Source: Paenibacillus sp. FSL K6-0276 (GTDB lineage Bacteria > Bacillota > Bacilli > Paenibacillales > Paenibacillaceae). Taken from it: 64,000 bases of DNA. Shown piece after piece: positions 8,944-17,510 of this stretch. The notes beneath the pieces were generated by a model. The model ran no database searches. It was not told the origin of the DNA and saw nothing but the letters and a program-made list of their open reading frames with translations. The DNA lies in the NCBI RefSeq assembly GCF_037977235.1, contig NZ_CP150276.1, forward strand, positions 5,642,001 through 5,706,000. Direction: 5' to 3'. Made by a program: the position numbers and the translations under genes. Within the stretch, counting starts at the first letter, position 1; each line of letters opens with the position of its first letter.

Positions 8944-10176
8944 TTAGGTACGATATGCGGCGTTAATACGCACATAATCGTAAGTTAGGTCACAGCCCCA
9001 AGCTGTAGCCTTTCCAGTTCCATCGTGCAGATCTACAGTGATCAACACAGTTTCACTTTTTTGCAAATAAGCCAAAGCCTTCTCTTCATCAAAAATAACT
9101 GGCTTCGAGTGCAGCAGCACCTCAATATCACCTAACGAAATGTCCACACGCTCCGGCGATACCGGTACACCCGCGCGTCCAACCGCAGCAATAATCCGTC
9201 CCCAGTTCGCATCCGCTCCAAAAATAGCAGACTTCACTAGACTAGAACCAACCACTGTCTTGGCAATCGCTGCCGCTGCCTCGTCATGAACGGCTCCATT
9301 CACTTGAACCTCAATCAGGTGAGTCGCGCCTTCTCCATCACGAGCAATCGCTTTAGCAAGCGTTTGGCAGACATGCGTGAATCCAGCAGCAAAAGCGTTC
9401 CAATCCGGATGAAGCCGAGTCAGCTTCTCATTACCTGCTAGACCACTAGCCATCGAGACTAACATATCATTGGTGCTAGTATCTCCATCGACTGTAATCA
9501 TATTAAAAGTAACATTCGTAGCAGAACGAAGTAGACTGTGTAAATCTTCCGCTGAAATATCAGCATCTGTAGTCATAAATCCGAGCATGGTAGCCATGTT
9601 AGGATGAATCATCCCGGAACCCTTCGCGGCTCCAGCTATGGTAACTTCTACGCCACCGACGAGTACCTTCACGGCGATTTCTTTTTTGACCAGATCAGTT
9701 GTAAGTATGGCCTGGCAGAATTCTTCCGCTCCAGCACCCCCTCCGTCCAGCTTCTCTGGCAGTGCTGCAATACCACTACGTACGCAGTCCATCTTCAGCA
9801 GTTCACCGATCACACCAGTCGAAGCAACAGCAACATCATTAATATCTACACCCAAATGCTGGGCCGCAGCAGCGCGCATCTCATAAGCATCCGCTTCGCC
9901 TTGTTCACCTGTGCAGGCATTGGCATTCCCGCTGTTCACGATTACCGCCTGCAACGTTCCGTTCGCAAGGCTTTCCCGCGTCACCTTCAGTGGAGCCGCC
10001 TGAAAAACATTCGTCGTGTACACAGCCGCCGCCATAGCTGGAACCTCACAAAGAATCACTCCGAGATCGTTGCGGTCTGTTTTTTTCAATCCACAGTGCA
10101 GTCCTCCGGACTTAAATCCTTTAGGCGAAGTAATGCTTCCACCTTCCAAGGTAGTAAATAATTCAATCTCGCTCAT
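8944..10176 (-). CDS. argJ: Bifunctional glutamate N-acetyltransferase / ornithine acetyltransferase
   Basis: 410 residues from the ATG at 10176 (MSEIELFTTL), 20 bases past the argC stop; its ribosome site is weak (AAGG well upstream), suggesting coupling to argC. ArgJ recycles the acetyl group from N-acetylornithine to glutamate. The self-cleavage motif KGSGMIHPNMATML is intact, with the break expected between A195 and T196; T196 becomes the nucleophile of the beta chain. Whether the enzyme can also use acetyl-CoA (bifunctional) cannot be told from sequence alone. I saw no separate argA in this window. Confidence 0.95.
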   Translation of the reverse strand: MSEIELFTTLEGGSITSPKGFKSGGLHCGLKKTDRNDLGVILCEVPAMAAAVYTTNVFQAAPLKVTRESLANGTLQAVIVNSGNANACTGEQGEADAYEMRAAAAQHLGVDINDVAVASTGVIGELLKMDCVRSGIAALPEKLDGGGAGAEEFCQAILTTDLVKKEIAVKVLVGGVEVTIAGAAKGSGMIHPNMATMLGFMTTDADISAEDLHSLLRSATNVTFNMITVDGDTSTNDMLVSMASGLAGNEKLTRLHPDWNAFAAGFTHVCQTLAKAIARDGEGATHLIEVQVNGAVHDEAAAAIAKTVVGSSLVKSAIFGADANWGRIIAAVGRAGVPVSPERVDISLGDIEVLLHSKPVIFDEEKALAYLQKSETVLITVDLHDGTGKATAWGCDLTYDYVRINAAYRT

Positions 10177-10196
10177 GTTATTTGTACCGCTGAACC

Positions 10197-11252
10197 TTAT
10201 GGATACACAGGTGTGTAGCCGAGGCCAAGGGTTTCCTCCCATCCCATCATCAAATTAAGGTTCTGTATTGCCTGCCCTGCCGCACCTTTTACAATGTTAT
10301 CTATGACGGAGACAATGGTCACACGCCCTGTACGAGCATCAGTCGCAAATCCGATATCACAATAATTAGAGCCGCTAACTTCTTTTGTCGCTGGAATAAC
10401 ACCTACATCGCGCACCCGCACATACGGTCTGCCCGCATAATATTCACGGTATAAATCCACAAAATCCTGCTCCGTATAATTGCCCTTCATTCCTGCATAC
10501 ATCGTACTCATAATTCCTCGGCTCATCGGCACGAGATGTGTGGTGAACGTTACTGTTACTTTTTCTCCAGCAATCTCCGTGAGCGTCTGCTCGATTTCTG
10601 GTATATGTTGATGTTTATTTATTTTATAAGTTTTTAAGTTCTCGTTTATCTCTGCATAATGCACCATTAAGCTCGTTCCGCGTCCTGCTCCGGTAACCCC
10701 AGATTTGGCATCAATAATAATACTATCGTGCTTAATCCAACCTGCCTGAATCGCAGGAATTAGTCCAAGAAGTGTAGCTGTAGGATAACAACCTGGATTA
10801 GATATAAAATCAACCCCAGCTGCACGCTCTCCGAACACCTCACAAAGTCCGTATACAGCCTGCTCTAGATACTCATCAGCCGGAGCCGGATGTTTATACC
10901 AGTGCTCATACTCTGAACCGTCCTTCAATCGGAAGTCACCGGACAGATCCACGACCTTGAGTCCAGCTTCCAGCAGCTGCGGCACCAGCTTAGCGCTCAC
11001 ACCCGACGGCGTAGCCGTAAAAACAACATCAGCCCGTTCAGCCATCTGAACCGGGTCAACACCATCCAGATTTCGCTCGATTACACCCGTCAAATGCGGA
11101 AATCCTTCCTCTATAGCAGCCCCTGCACTTGATGAGGAAATCACCGAAGTAATCTCTACTTTAGGATGACTTTGTAGTAGCCGAATCAGCTCTACGCCTC
11201 CATAACCCGTTGATCCAACAATCGCCGCCCTCAGCTTGCCTTCCACTGTCAT
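10197..11252 (-). CDS. argC: N-acetyl-gamma-glutamyl-phosphate reductase
   Basis: 351 residues from the ATG at 11252, which sits seven bases after AGGA; an ATG at 11297 would add 15 residues and fall inside the likely operator. The enzyme reduces acetylglutamyl phosphate with NADPH. GSTGYGG (13-19) is the nucleotide loop and SNPGCYPT holds the catalytic cysteine (C155). First gene of argC-J-B-D-F-G-H. A sigma-A promoter and ARG-box-like half sites precede it, so ArgR/AhrC repression by arginine is likely. Confidence 0.97.
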   Translation of the reverse strand: MTVEGKLRAAIVGSTGYGGVELIRLLQSHPKVEITSVISSSSAGAAIEEGFPHLTGVIERNLDGVDPVQMAERADVVFTATPSGVSAKLVPQLLEAGLKVVDLSGDFRLKDGSEYEHWYKHPAPADEYLEQAVYGLCEVFGERAAGVDFISNPGCYPTATLLGLIPAIQAGWIKHDSIIIDAKSGVTGAGRGTSLMVHYAEINENLKTYKINKHQHIPEIEQTLTEIAGEKVTVTFTTHLVPMSRGIMSTMYAGMKGNYTEQDFVDLYREYYAGRPYVRVRDVGVIPATKEVSGSNYCDIGFATDARTGRVTIVSVIDNIVKGAAGQAIQNLNLMMGWEETLGLGYTPVYP

Positions 11253-11269
11253 CCCCACTTCCTGCTTAT

Positions 11270-11301
11270 CATGAATATAATAATTAATATAATGCATACC
11301 G
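11270..11301 (-). promoter_or_regulatory. Candidate ARG-box operator downstream of the argC promoter
   Basis: An AT-rich stretch with inward-facing half sites TATGCAT and ATTCAT lies just after the predicted start of transcription. A further ATGAATAAA half site lies upstream of the -35 on the minus strand (about 11361-11370). The ArgR/AhrC half-site core ATGAATA is recognised in B. subtilis. Binding is inferred, not shown. Confidence 0.45.
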
Positions 11302-11318
11302 TCTTAGAAATATGTATT

Positions 11319-11347
11319 ATTATACATCCCTATTAATATAAATACAA
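11319..11347 (-). promoter_or_regulatory. Sigma-A promoter of the arginine cluster
   Basis: Minus-strand TTGTAT (11342-11347), 17-base spacer, perfect TATAAT (11319-11324). The start would be near 11311, giving a leader of about 60 bases before argC. Confidence 0.75.
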
Positions 11348-11391
11348 CACATTGTGTAAACTTTATTCATCCCAAATATAAATCTATTTAC

Positions 11392-11443
11392 AAAAAAAAG
11401 AGAAGCGTCGCCTCCCCCGTAGGAAAGATTACACTTCTCTTTT
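11392..11443 (-). terminator. Terminator overlapping the 3' end of the YitT-family gene
   Basis: AAAAGAGAAG/CTTCTCTTTT with a minus-strand T run at 11392-11399. One arm includes the last codons and stop of the gene (stop at 11429-11431). Confidence 0.7.
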
Positions 11444-12313
11444 AAACCCTTCGCCCAGCACTTCATGTGCATCGGTAATAATAACAAATGCGCTTGTATC
11501 TACCGATTGAACAATCGCTTTCAGTCTCGAAACTTCATTCTGGCCTACTACTACCATCAGAACAGTACGTGCATCGCCAGTATACCCGCCATGTGCGTCC
11601 AGCTTCGTCAAACCACGATCCAGATCATTTAATATTGCTGCAGATATTTCATCTGTCTTGTCTGAGATAATATACGCCACCTTCGTATAGCGGAAGCCTA
11701 CCTCTATCGCGTTAATGGCCTTACCTGTTACAAACAATCCGATCAGCGCATACAGCGCCTGCTCCATACCAAGTATAAAAGCAGCCAGTACAATAACCGT
11801 CCCGTCCAGCAGAACTACGGAAATCGAGAAGCTAAGCCCGGATATCTTTTGAATAATCTGCGCCAAAATCGTAAGTCCACCTGTCGAGCCCCGTCCGCGG
11901 AACACAAGGCCAAGACCCAACCCCACACAGATACCGCCATAAATGCAGGCTAGAAGTGGGTTGGTTGTAGGTATGGGTAAATCTTTTGTCAACAAGATAA
12001 AGAGTGGTAATACAAAGCTCCCGAGCAGCGAACGAACTCCATATTGTTTACCAAGAAAGATTACCCCGAGCACAAACAGCGGGATATTAAGTGCCCACTG
12101 CGTAAACGCCGGCTCAGCCCCAAACCAAGCTTCAGCCAATACAGACAGACCAGACACACCACCAGAAGCAATCTGATTAGGCAGAAAAAAAAGATTAAAA
12201 CCCAGTGCCGTGATTAGCGAACCAATCAGAATAAGCGTTGTATCCACCACATGGCGGGCTGGTCCATTCAAAGGAATCAGCGGGGGTTTATTGCGTGAAT
12301 TGATTTTTTGCAT
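11429..12313 (-). CDS. YitT-family membrane protein (DUF161 + DUF2179)
   Basis: 294 residues. The N-terminal two thirds are five or six hydrophobic segments, including glycine-rich LGLGLVFRGRGSTGG; the C-terminal ~90 residues form a soluble DUF2179 domain (GGYTGDARTVLMVVV). Members are integral inner-membrane proteins, several per genome in Bacillales, of unclear function; transport has been proposed. The ATG lies 8 bases after AGGAGC. It is 98 bp downstream of prfB and may be co-transcribed with it. Symbol left blank because several paralogues exist. Confidence 0.85.
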   Translation of the reverse strand: MQKINSRNKPPLIPLNGPARHVVDTTLILIGSLITALGFNLFFLPNQIASGGVSGLSVLAEAWFGAEPAFTQWALNIPLFVLGVIFLGKQYGVRSLLGSFVLPLFILLTKDLPIPTTNPLLACIYGGICVGLGLGLVFRGRGSTGGLTILAQIIQKISGLSFSISVVLLDGTVIVLAAFILGMEQALYALIGLFVTGKAINAIEVGFRYTKVAYIISDKTDEISAAILNDLDRGLTKLDAHGGYTGDARTVLMVVVGQNEVSRLKAIVQSVDTSAFVIITDAHEVLGEGFKREV

Positions 12314-12411
12314 TTCAAGGCGCTCCTTAAAGTGTCATCTTGCTCTACGTAAGAAGAAACGGCTATTCCATCCATATCAAAGAATGGTATCCGTTTCCCC
12401 TAAAAAATCCC

Positions 12412-13525
12412 TTAATCCGCCTCGACCTTGATCTGGCTACGCAAGTAACCATCAATGAATGCGTCCAGGTCTCCATCCATTACCGCACCAACATTACCCG
12501 TTTCCACGGAAGTACGGTGATCCTTGACCATGTTATACGGATGGAATACATAGGAACGAATCTGACTGCCCCAAGCAATATCGGACTGCTCGCCGCGAAT
12601 CTCATCCAATTGTTGCTGCTGCTCTTGCAGCTTGCGCTCATACAATTTGGAACGCAGCATCTTCATGGCTTGTTCCCGGTTCTTGATCTGTGAACGTTCG
12701 TTCTGACAGGTTACCACCACACCCGAAGGCAAGTGAGTAATCCGCACCGCAGAGTCTGTGGTATTGATATGCTGTCCACCGGCGCCGCTCGCACGATACG
12801 TATCGATCTTAAGATCCTCGGTACGAATCTCAACTTCTACATCATCCGTAATCTCCGGAACGACATCACAGGACACAAAAGAGGTATGGCGTCTGCCCGA
12901 AGAGTCAAACGGAGAAATCCGCACCAGTCGATGTACGCCCTTTTCAGCTTTCAGATATCCGTAAACGTTGAAGCCTTTGATTAGGAGTGTAACACTCTTA
13001 ATTCCAGCTTCATCACCCGGTAAATAATCCAGTACTTCAACCTTAAACCCACGTTTCTCAGCCCAGCGAGTGTACATACGTAGCAGCATTTGTCCCCAGT
13101 CTTGGGATTCCGTTCCGCCTGCACCAGGATGAAGTTCGAGAATAGCATTTAACTTGTCATACGGCTGGTTAAGCAGCAATTGCAGCTCAAATTCATCTAC
13201 TTTACTGCCTAGGCTACGAATCGTCTCCCCAATTTCTGTTGCCAGATCCTCATCGCCCTCTTCATCAGCGAGCTCTGCCATCATCGCAGCATCATCGTAT
13301 TCCTGTTGAAGCTTCTCGTATTGATCTACAGAAGATTTCACAGCATTCATCTCGGCGATCACGCTCTGCGCTTGCTCACTATTATCCCAGAACCCTGGAG
13401 CCGCCATTTTCTCTTCAAAGTTAGAAATCATCTCTTGCTTAAGATCTAAGTCAAAGAGACCCCCTAAGGTCAGTTAGTTTCTTGCCTATTTCACGCAGAT
13501 CTTGCTTTACATTCGGTTCTATCAT
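12412..13525 (-). CDS. prfB: Peptide chain release factor 2, with programmed +1 frameshift
   Basis: RF2 ends translation at UGA and UAA codons. The gene starts at the ATG at 13525, reads 24 codons, and meets an in-frame TGA at 13451-13453 in the classic context CTTAGGGGGTCTCTTTGAC: an internal Shine-Dalgarno (AGGGGG), then CTT TGA C. Slipping +1 at CTT continues into the main frame (D-L-D-L-K-Q-E, then the residues from 13431), giving 370 residues. The SPF stop-codon-recognition tripeptide is at 204-206 and the peptidyl-hydrolysis GGQ at 249-251. Frameshifting lets RF2 regulate itself: scarce RF2 pauses at UGA and favours the shift. Calling the gene only from 13431 would miss the N-terminus. 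Confidence 0.95.
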
Positions 13526-13637
13526 AGGTTCACTTCACCTTTCAAAATAGGTTGTACGGTCGTCGCTCTATTGGAGATTTAGCGGGATATAGTGATCAAA
13601 GTTCGCTTACGCTTGCGGATTATTCTTCCGATCGCTG

Positions 13638-13692
13638 TTGTTTCCAGATTCCTTGAATTGATAACCGCATTGCGGTTGGAATCTCGAAACAA
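13638..13692 (-). repeat. Family B intergenic structured element, copy B2 (core hairpin)
   Basis: TTGTTTC (13638-13644) pairs with GAAACAA (13686-13692) and AGATTCC with GGAATCT, around AACCGCATTGCGGTT. The wider conserved region (about 13600-13735) includes CGAACGCTACGCT and CTACAG. It lies about 113 bp upstream of prfB and fills much of the 418-bp secA-prfB gap (13526-13943); beyond the terminator I see nothing else in that gap. Confidence 0.75.
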
Positions 13693-13762
13693 AGGCGAAC
13701 GCTACGCTTCTACAGAACAATTCCGCTGCTCCGCTCTATGATCACCTAACTACTAAATATCC

Positions 13763-13811
13763 AAAAAAGCGACTGGGCCGTAAACGGGGGATACCCCCGG
13801 GCCCAGCCGCT
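13763..13811 (-). terminator. secA terminator
   Basis: Strong minus-strand hairpin AGCGGCTGGGCC/GGCCCAGTCGCT with an inner GGGGG/CCCCC stem, followed by T6 (13763-13768). Confidence 0.85.
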
Positions 13812-13943
13812 CTGTATGGTTAGTATACCCATACAAGCGATGATAAGGACTAGATAGAAGGCAAGATCAGAGAAAATCACACTCCAATGCCAATTTCATC
13901 TATACCTTAGACCGTTAAATATGAGCGTTACTAAACGTTTGTC

Positions 13944-16451
13944 TTACGCGTTTTGACCGTGGCAATTCTTGTACTTCTTGCCACTTCCGCAAGGGCAAAG
14001 ATCGTTACGGCCAGTCACAGCCTCAACATGAACCGGACGTTTCTCAACAGGTTCGCTGTTTGTAGAGATCTTGTCTTCATCAATAACGGATTGACGTTCC
14101 TGATTCGCCTCGATGTGAGCCTTCATAATATAAGTAGCTACTTCTTCTTGAATCGTAGCAGTCATAGTATTAAACATCTCAAAACCTTCGAATTGATACT
14201 CGCGAAGTGGATCCGTACCACCGTAAGCACGTAAGTGAATCCCTTGACGCAATTGATCCATTGCATCAATATGATCCATCCATTTGCTGTCTACGGAACG
14301 AAGCACGATTACCTTCTCGAATTCACGTACGAGTTCTGAACCCAGACGTTCTTCACGGGCAGCATATTTCTCAAGCACACGTTCGAAAATGAACTCGATG
14401 ATCTCCTCTGCTTCCTTGCCCCATAGAATATCGCGGGTCAAAGCACCTTCTTCAAGAAGCTTACTGTTTACGTAATCAGCAACTTCTTGTAGTTCCCAGT
14501 TCTCAGGAATATCATCGCTACAGTGTGCGAGAACGATACGCTCAATCACTGGCTTGATCATTTCAAGCACGATATCTTTAATATTATCCGACTCCAGAAT
14601 CTCACGGCGTTGTTTATAAATAATTTCACGCTGTTGATTCATCACGTCATCATATTGCAATACGACTTTACGGATATCAAAGTTATTACCTTCAACACGT
14701 TTCTGAGCAGATTCTACAGCACGTGTGATCATGCGGCTCTCAATCGGCTGATCTTCCTCGAATCCGAGACGATCCATCATGTTCAGAACGTTGTCAGCGC
14801 CAAAACGCTTCATGAGCTCATCGCCAAGCGACAAGTAGAATTGTGTAGAACCAGGGTCACCTTGACGACCCGCACGACCGCGCAGCTGGTTATCAATCCG
14901 GCGGGATTCATGACGCTCTGTACCAATGATATGAAGACCCCCAAGATCTATCACACCTTCACCCAGAACAATGTCCGTACCACGTCCAGCCATATTGGTA
15001 GCAATCGTAACTGTACCTGGCTGACCTGCATGTGTAATGATTTCCGCTTCCGCAGCATGATGCTTCGCGTTAAGCACTTGGTGTCTAACGCCTCTACGCT
15101 TCAGCATTTCGGATACGCGCTCTGAATTCTCGATCGACACTGTACCAACCAGTACAGGCTGGTTCTTTTTGTGACGCTCAACAATTTCTTCCACAACAGC
15201 GTTGAACTTACCGTTCTCACTCTTGTAGACTATATCCGGCATATCATCACGCTTGTTCGGCTTATTGGTAGGAACCTGAAGAACCTCAAGACCATAAATC
15301 TTCTTGAATTCTTCTTCCTCAGTCTTCGCTGTACCAGTCATACCACCAAGTTTGCGATACATACGGAAGTAGTTCTGGAATGTGATCGTAGCAAGAGTCA
15401 TACTCTCGTTCTGTACTTCGATTTCTTCCTTCGCTTCAATCGCTTGATGCAATCCATCGCTATAGCGACGACCTGACATTAGGCGTCCAGTAAATTCATC
15501 AACAATAACGACCTCACCATCGTTCACAACGTAATCTACGTCACGACGCATAATTACATTTGCTTTTAGAGCTTGGACGATATGGTGATTCAAGGTTACA
15601 TGACTGTGATCATACAAGTTCTCGATACCAAAAGCGCGCTCAGCAGTAGCTACGCCTTTCTCAGTCAAGGCTACTGACTTCACTTTGATATCAACCGTGA
15701 AGTCTTCTTCAGCCTTAAGCTTTTTCACGAACCGGTCTGCTGTAAAGTACAATTCTGTAGACTTTTCTGCTTGTCCGGAAATAATAAGAGGTGTACGTGC
15801 TTCATCAATAAGAATAGAGTCCACTTCATCAATAATACAGAAATACAGAGGGCGCTGAACCATTTGCTCTTTATAGAGCACCATGTTGTCACGCAAATAA
15901 TCAAAACCAAATTCGTTGTTCGTGCCATACGTAATATCGCAGGCATAAGCATCTTGTTTATCAGCATGGTCCATACCGCTCAGGTTAACCCCAACCGTCA
16001 TGCCCAGGAAGTTATAAATTTGTGCCATTTGTGCGCTGTCGCGCTGAGCCAAATAGTCATTTACTGTTACTACGTGTACGCCTTTACCTAGCAAAGCATT
16101 CAAATACACTGGCAATGTGCCCACTAGCGTCTTACCTTCACCAGTCTTCATCTCGGAGATTCGGCCTTCATGCAGAGCCATACCACCAATCAGCTGTACA
16201 TCAAAATGCCGCATACCAAGTGTCCGCTTGGAAGCTTCACGTACGGTAGCAAATGCCTCGGGAAGAATTTCTTCCAAAGTTTCGCCTTTCTCAATACGGG
16301 CACGGAATTCTGCTGTCTTAGCTTGTAACTCTTCATCAGATAGCTTTACAAATTCCGGTTCCAATCCATTAATTACATCGACTGTCTTCATGAGACGTTT
16401 AACATCACGATCGTTGGTGTCTCCGAATATTTTCTTTACAAGTCCTAGCAT
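13944..16451 (-). CDS. secA: Preprotein translocase ATPase SecA
   Basis: 835 residues, the usual length for a Bacillales SecA. It drives secretory proteins through SecYEG at the membrane and serves the many signal-peptide proteins in this window. Walker [11 protein letters not shown] is at 101-110; [14 protein letters not shown] is the DEAD-type box; [16 protein letters not shown] and [13 protein letters not shown] are the second motor-domain motifs. The C-terminal zinc/SecB-binding motif [13 protein letters not shown] is intact near residues 819-831. A sigma-A-like promoter is visible upstream and a strong terminator downstream. Confidence 0.98.
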   Translation of the reverse strand: MLGLVKKIFGDTNDRDVKRLMKTVDVINGLEPEFVKLSDEELQAKTAEFRARIEKGETLEEILPEAFATVREASKRTLGMRHFDVQLIGGMALHEGRISEMKTGEGKTLVGTLPVYLNALLGKGVHVVTVNDYLAQRDSAQMAQIYNFLGMTVGVNLSGMDHADKQDAYACDITYGTNNEFGFDYLRDNMVLYKEQMVQRPLYFCIIDEVDSILIDEARTPLIISGQAEKSTELYFTADRFVKKLKAEEDFTVDIKVKSVALTEKGVATAERAFGIENLYDHSHVTLNHHIVQALKANVIMRRDVDYVVNDGEVVIVDEFTGRLMSGRRYSDGLHQAIEAKEEIEVQNESMTLATITFQNYFRMYRKLGGMTGTAKTEEEEFKKIYGLEVLQVPTNKPNKRDDMPDIVYKSENGKFNAVVEEIVERHKKNQPVLVGTVSIENSERVSEMLKRRGVRHQVLNAKHHAAEAEIITHAGQPGTVTIATNMAGRGTDIVLGEGVIDLGGLHIIGTERHESRRIDNQLRGRAGRQGDPGSTQFYLSLGDELMKRFGADNVLNMMDRLGFEEDQPIESRMITRAVESAQKRVEGNNFDIRKVVLQYDDVMNQQREIIYKQRREILESDNIKDIVLEMIKPVIERIVLAHCSDDIPENWELQEVADYVNSKLLEEGALTRDILWGKEAEEIIEFIFERVLEKYAAREERLGSELVREFEKVIVLRSVDSKWMDHIDAMDQLRQGIHLRAYGGTDPLREYQFEGFEMFNTMTATIQEEVATYIMKAHIEANQERQSVIDEDKISTNSEPVEKRPVHVEAVTGRNDLCPCGSGKKYKNCHGQNA

Positions 16452-16548
16452 GGTTAACCCCTTTCACGCAACACAGATGGTGGAACCGAGCCCATCCTCA
16501 CAAAAAATTGAAAGGGCCATTTATAAATTCGATTCCGCTGCTTCATAA

Positions 16549-16577
16549 ATTGTAACAGTTTGTAAGAGATGCCGCAA
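16549..16577 (-). promoter_or_regulatory. Possible secA promoter
   Basis: Minus-strand TTGCGG (16572-16577), 17 bases, TACAAT (16549-16554), about 100 bp upstream of secA. Confidence 0.4.
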
Positions 16578-16627
16578 TACAAGGTATATCAGCCACATTT
16601 TTCAAATACAGCTGTTTATACGCACAA

Positions 16628-16659
16628 GAGCCCTATTCGCTTGCAGCGAATAGGGGCTC
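16628..16659 (-). terminator. hpf terminator hairpin
   Basis: GAGCCCCTATTCGCT/AGCGAATAGGGCTC, a near-perfect 14-bp stem with a 3- to 4-base loop 75 bp past hpf. The T tract is poor (TTGTGCG), so it may act partly as an mRNA 3' end stabiliser. Confidence 0.6.
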
Positions 16660-16733
16660 GGTTTAAATTTCTAAGTATCTGAATAAATCTCGAGGCCCAT
16701 TATACTGAATAGTATAACTGGCATCATTGAATC

Positions 16734-17282
16734 TTAGCCCTGTTCAATCAGTCCATATTTACCATCATCACGTTTGTAAACTACGCTAACTTCCGAAGTA
16801 TCGATATTGGAAAACACAAAGAAATTATGTCCTACCATGTTCATTTGAAGAATTGCTTCTTCCACATCCATCGGCTTCATGGTAAAGCGTTTGTTCCGCA
16901 CAACTTCTAAATCATCATAATCTTGTTCTTCTACAGCAACAGCGGTACTAGCTCCATCCACAAACAGCGTCTTGAGTCCTTCTTGACGGAATTTACGATT
17001 AATCTTCGTTTTGTGTTTGCGAATTTGACGTTCCAACTTGTCCACAACGGCATCTATGGAAGCATACATGTCATCGCTGCGATCTTCCGCACGAAGCGTC
17101 ACGCCAGCAAGCGGAATGGTTACTTCCACCGTATGAAGGCCGCGAACTACGCCAAGCGTCACAGACCCTTCAGAGGTAGGGGGTGCTTCGAAATACTTCT
17201 CAAGTTTGCTGAGCTTCTTATCAACATACTCTCTCAAAGCGTCGGTCACATCAATTTGTTGACCTCGAATGGTGAATTGCAT
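16734..17282 (-). CDS. hpf: Ribosome hibernation promoting factor, long form
   Basis: 182 residues from the ATG at 17282, seven bases after AGGAGG (an in-frame GTG at 17288 overlaps the site and is unlikely). The N-terminal ~100 residues are the S30AE ribosome-binding domain (MQFTIRGQQIDVTDALREYVDKK). The C-terminal ~60 residues are the S30AE_C dimerisation domain (KRFTMKPMDVEEAILQMNMVGHNFFVF). The long form pairs two 70S ribosomes into inactive 100S dimers in stationary phase. It has its own promoter and a hairpin after it, so it is monocistronic. Confidence 0.95.
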   Translation of the reverse strand: MQFTIRGQQIDVTDALREYVDKKLSKLEKYFEAPPTSEGSVTLGVVRGLHTVEVTIPLAGVTLRAEDRSDDMYASIDAVVDKLERQIRKHKTKINRKFRQEGLKTLFVDGASTAVAVEEQDYDDLEVVRNKRFTMKPMDVEEAILQMNMVGHNFFVFSNIDTSEVSVVYKRDDGKYGLIEQG

Positions 17283-17309
17283 GGCCACTCCTCCTTTAGT
17301 TACACCTTC

Positions 17310-17338
17310 ATTATACCAAATTGTTAAGGCTAAGTAAA
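17310..17338 (-). promoter_or_regulatory. hpf promoter
   Basis: Minus-strand TTTACT (17333-17338), 17 bases, perfect TATAAT (17310-17315), about 28 bases before the start codon, giving a short leader. Confidence 0.65.
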
Positions 17339-17393
17339 AAGTAATTCCTTACAGCCCTTACAATTTGCTAACAAATATTGTCCTAGTGTTCAC

Positions 17394-17436
17394 AAATAAA
17401 ACAAGTCCGGTAAGAGCACTATTCGCCTCACCGGAC
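17394..17436 (-). terminator. Terminator after the SLH protein gene
   Basis: GTCCGGT/ACCGGAC stem with a long loop, then TTGTTTTATTT on the minus strand, about 75 bp past the stop at 17511. Confidence 0.55.
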
Positions 17437-17510
17437 CAAAAGTAAACCTGTCGCTATTATAGTACGAATTCCATTCTTATATTCCCTAACTAAAACAGTA
17501 TAAGATCGAG

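Noticed and set aside
13431-13453. prfB as a frameshifted pseudogene
   Set aside because: The TGA lies in the exact programmed-shift context with an internal Shine-Dalgarno, so it is regulated recoding and not damage.
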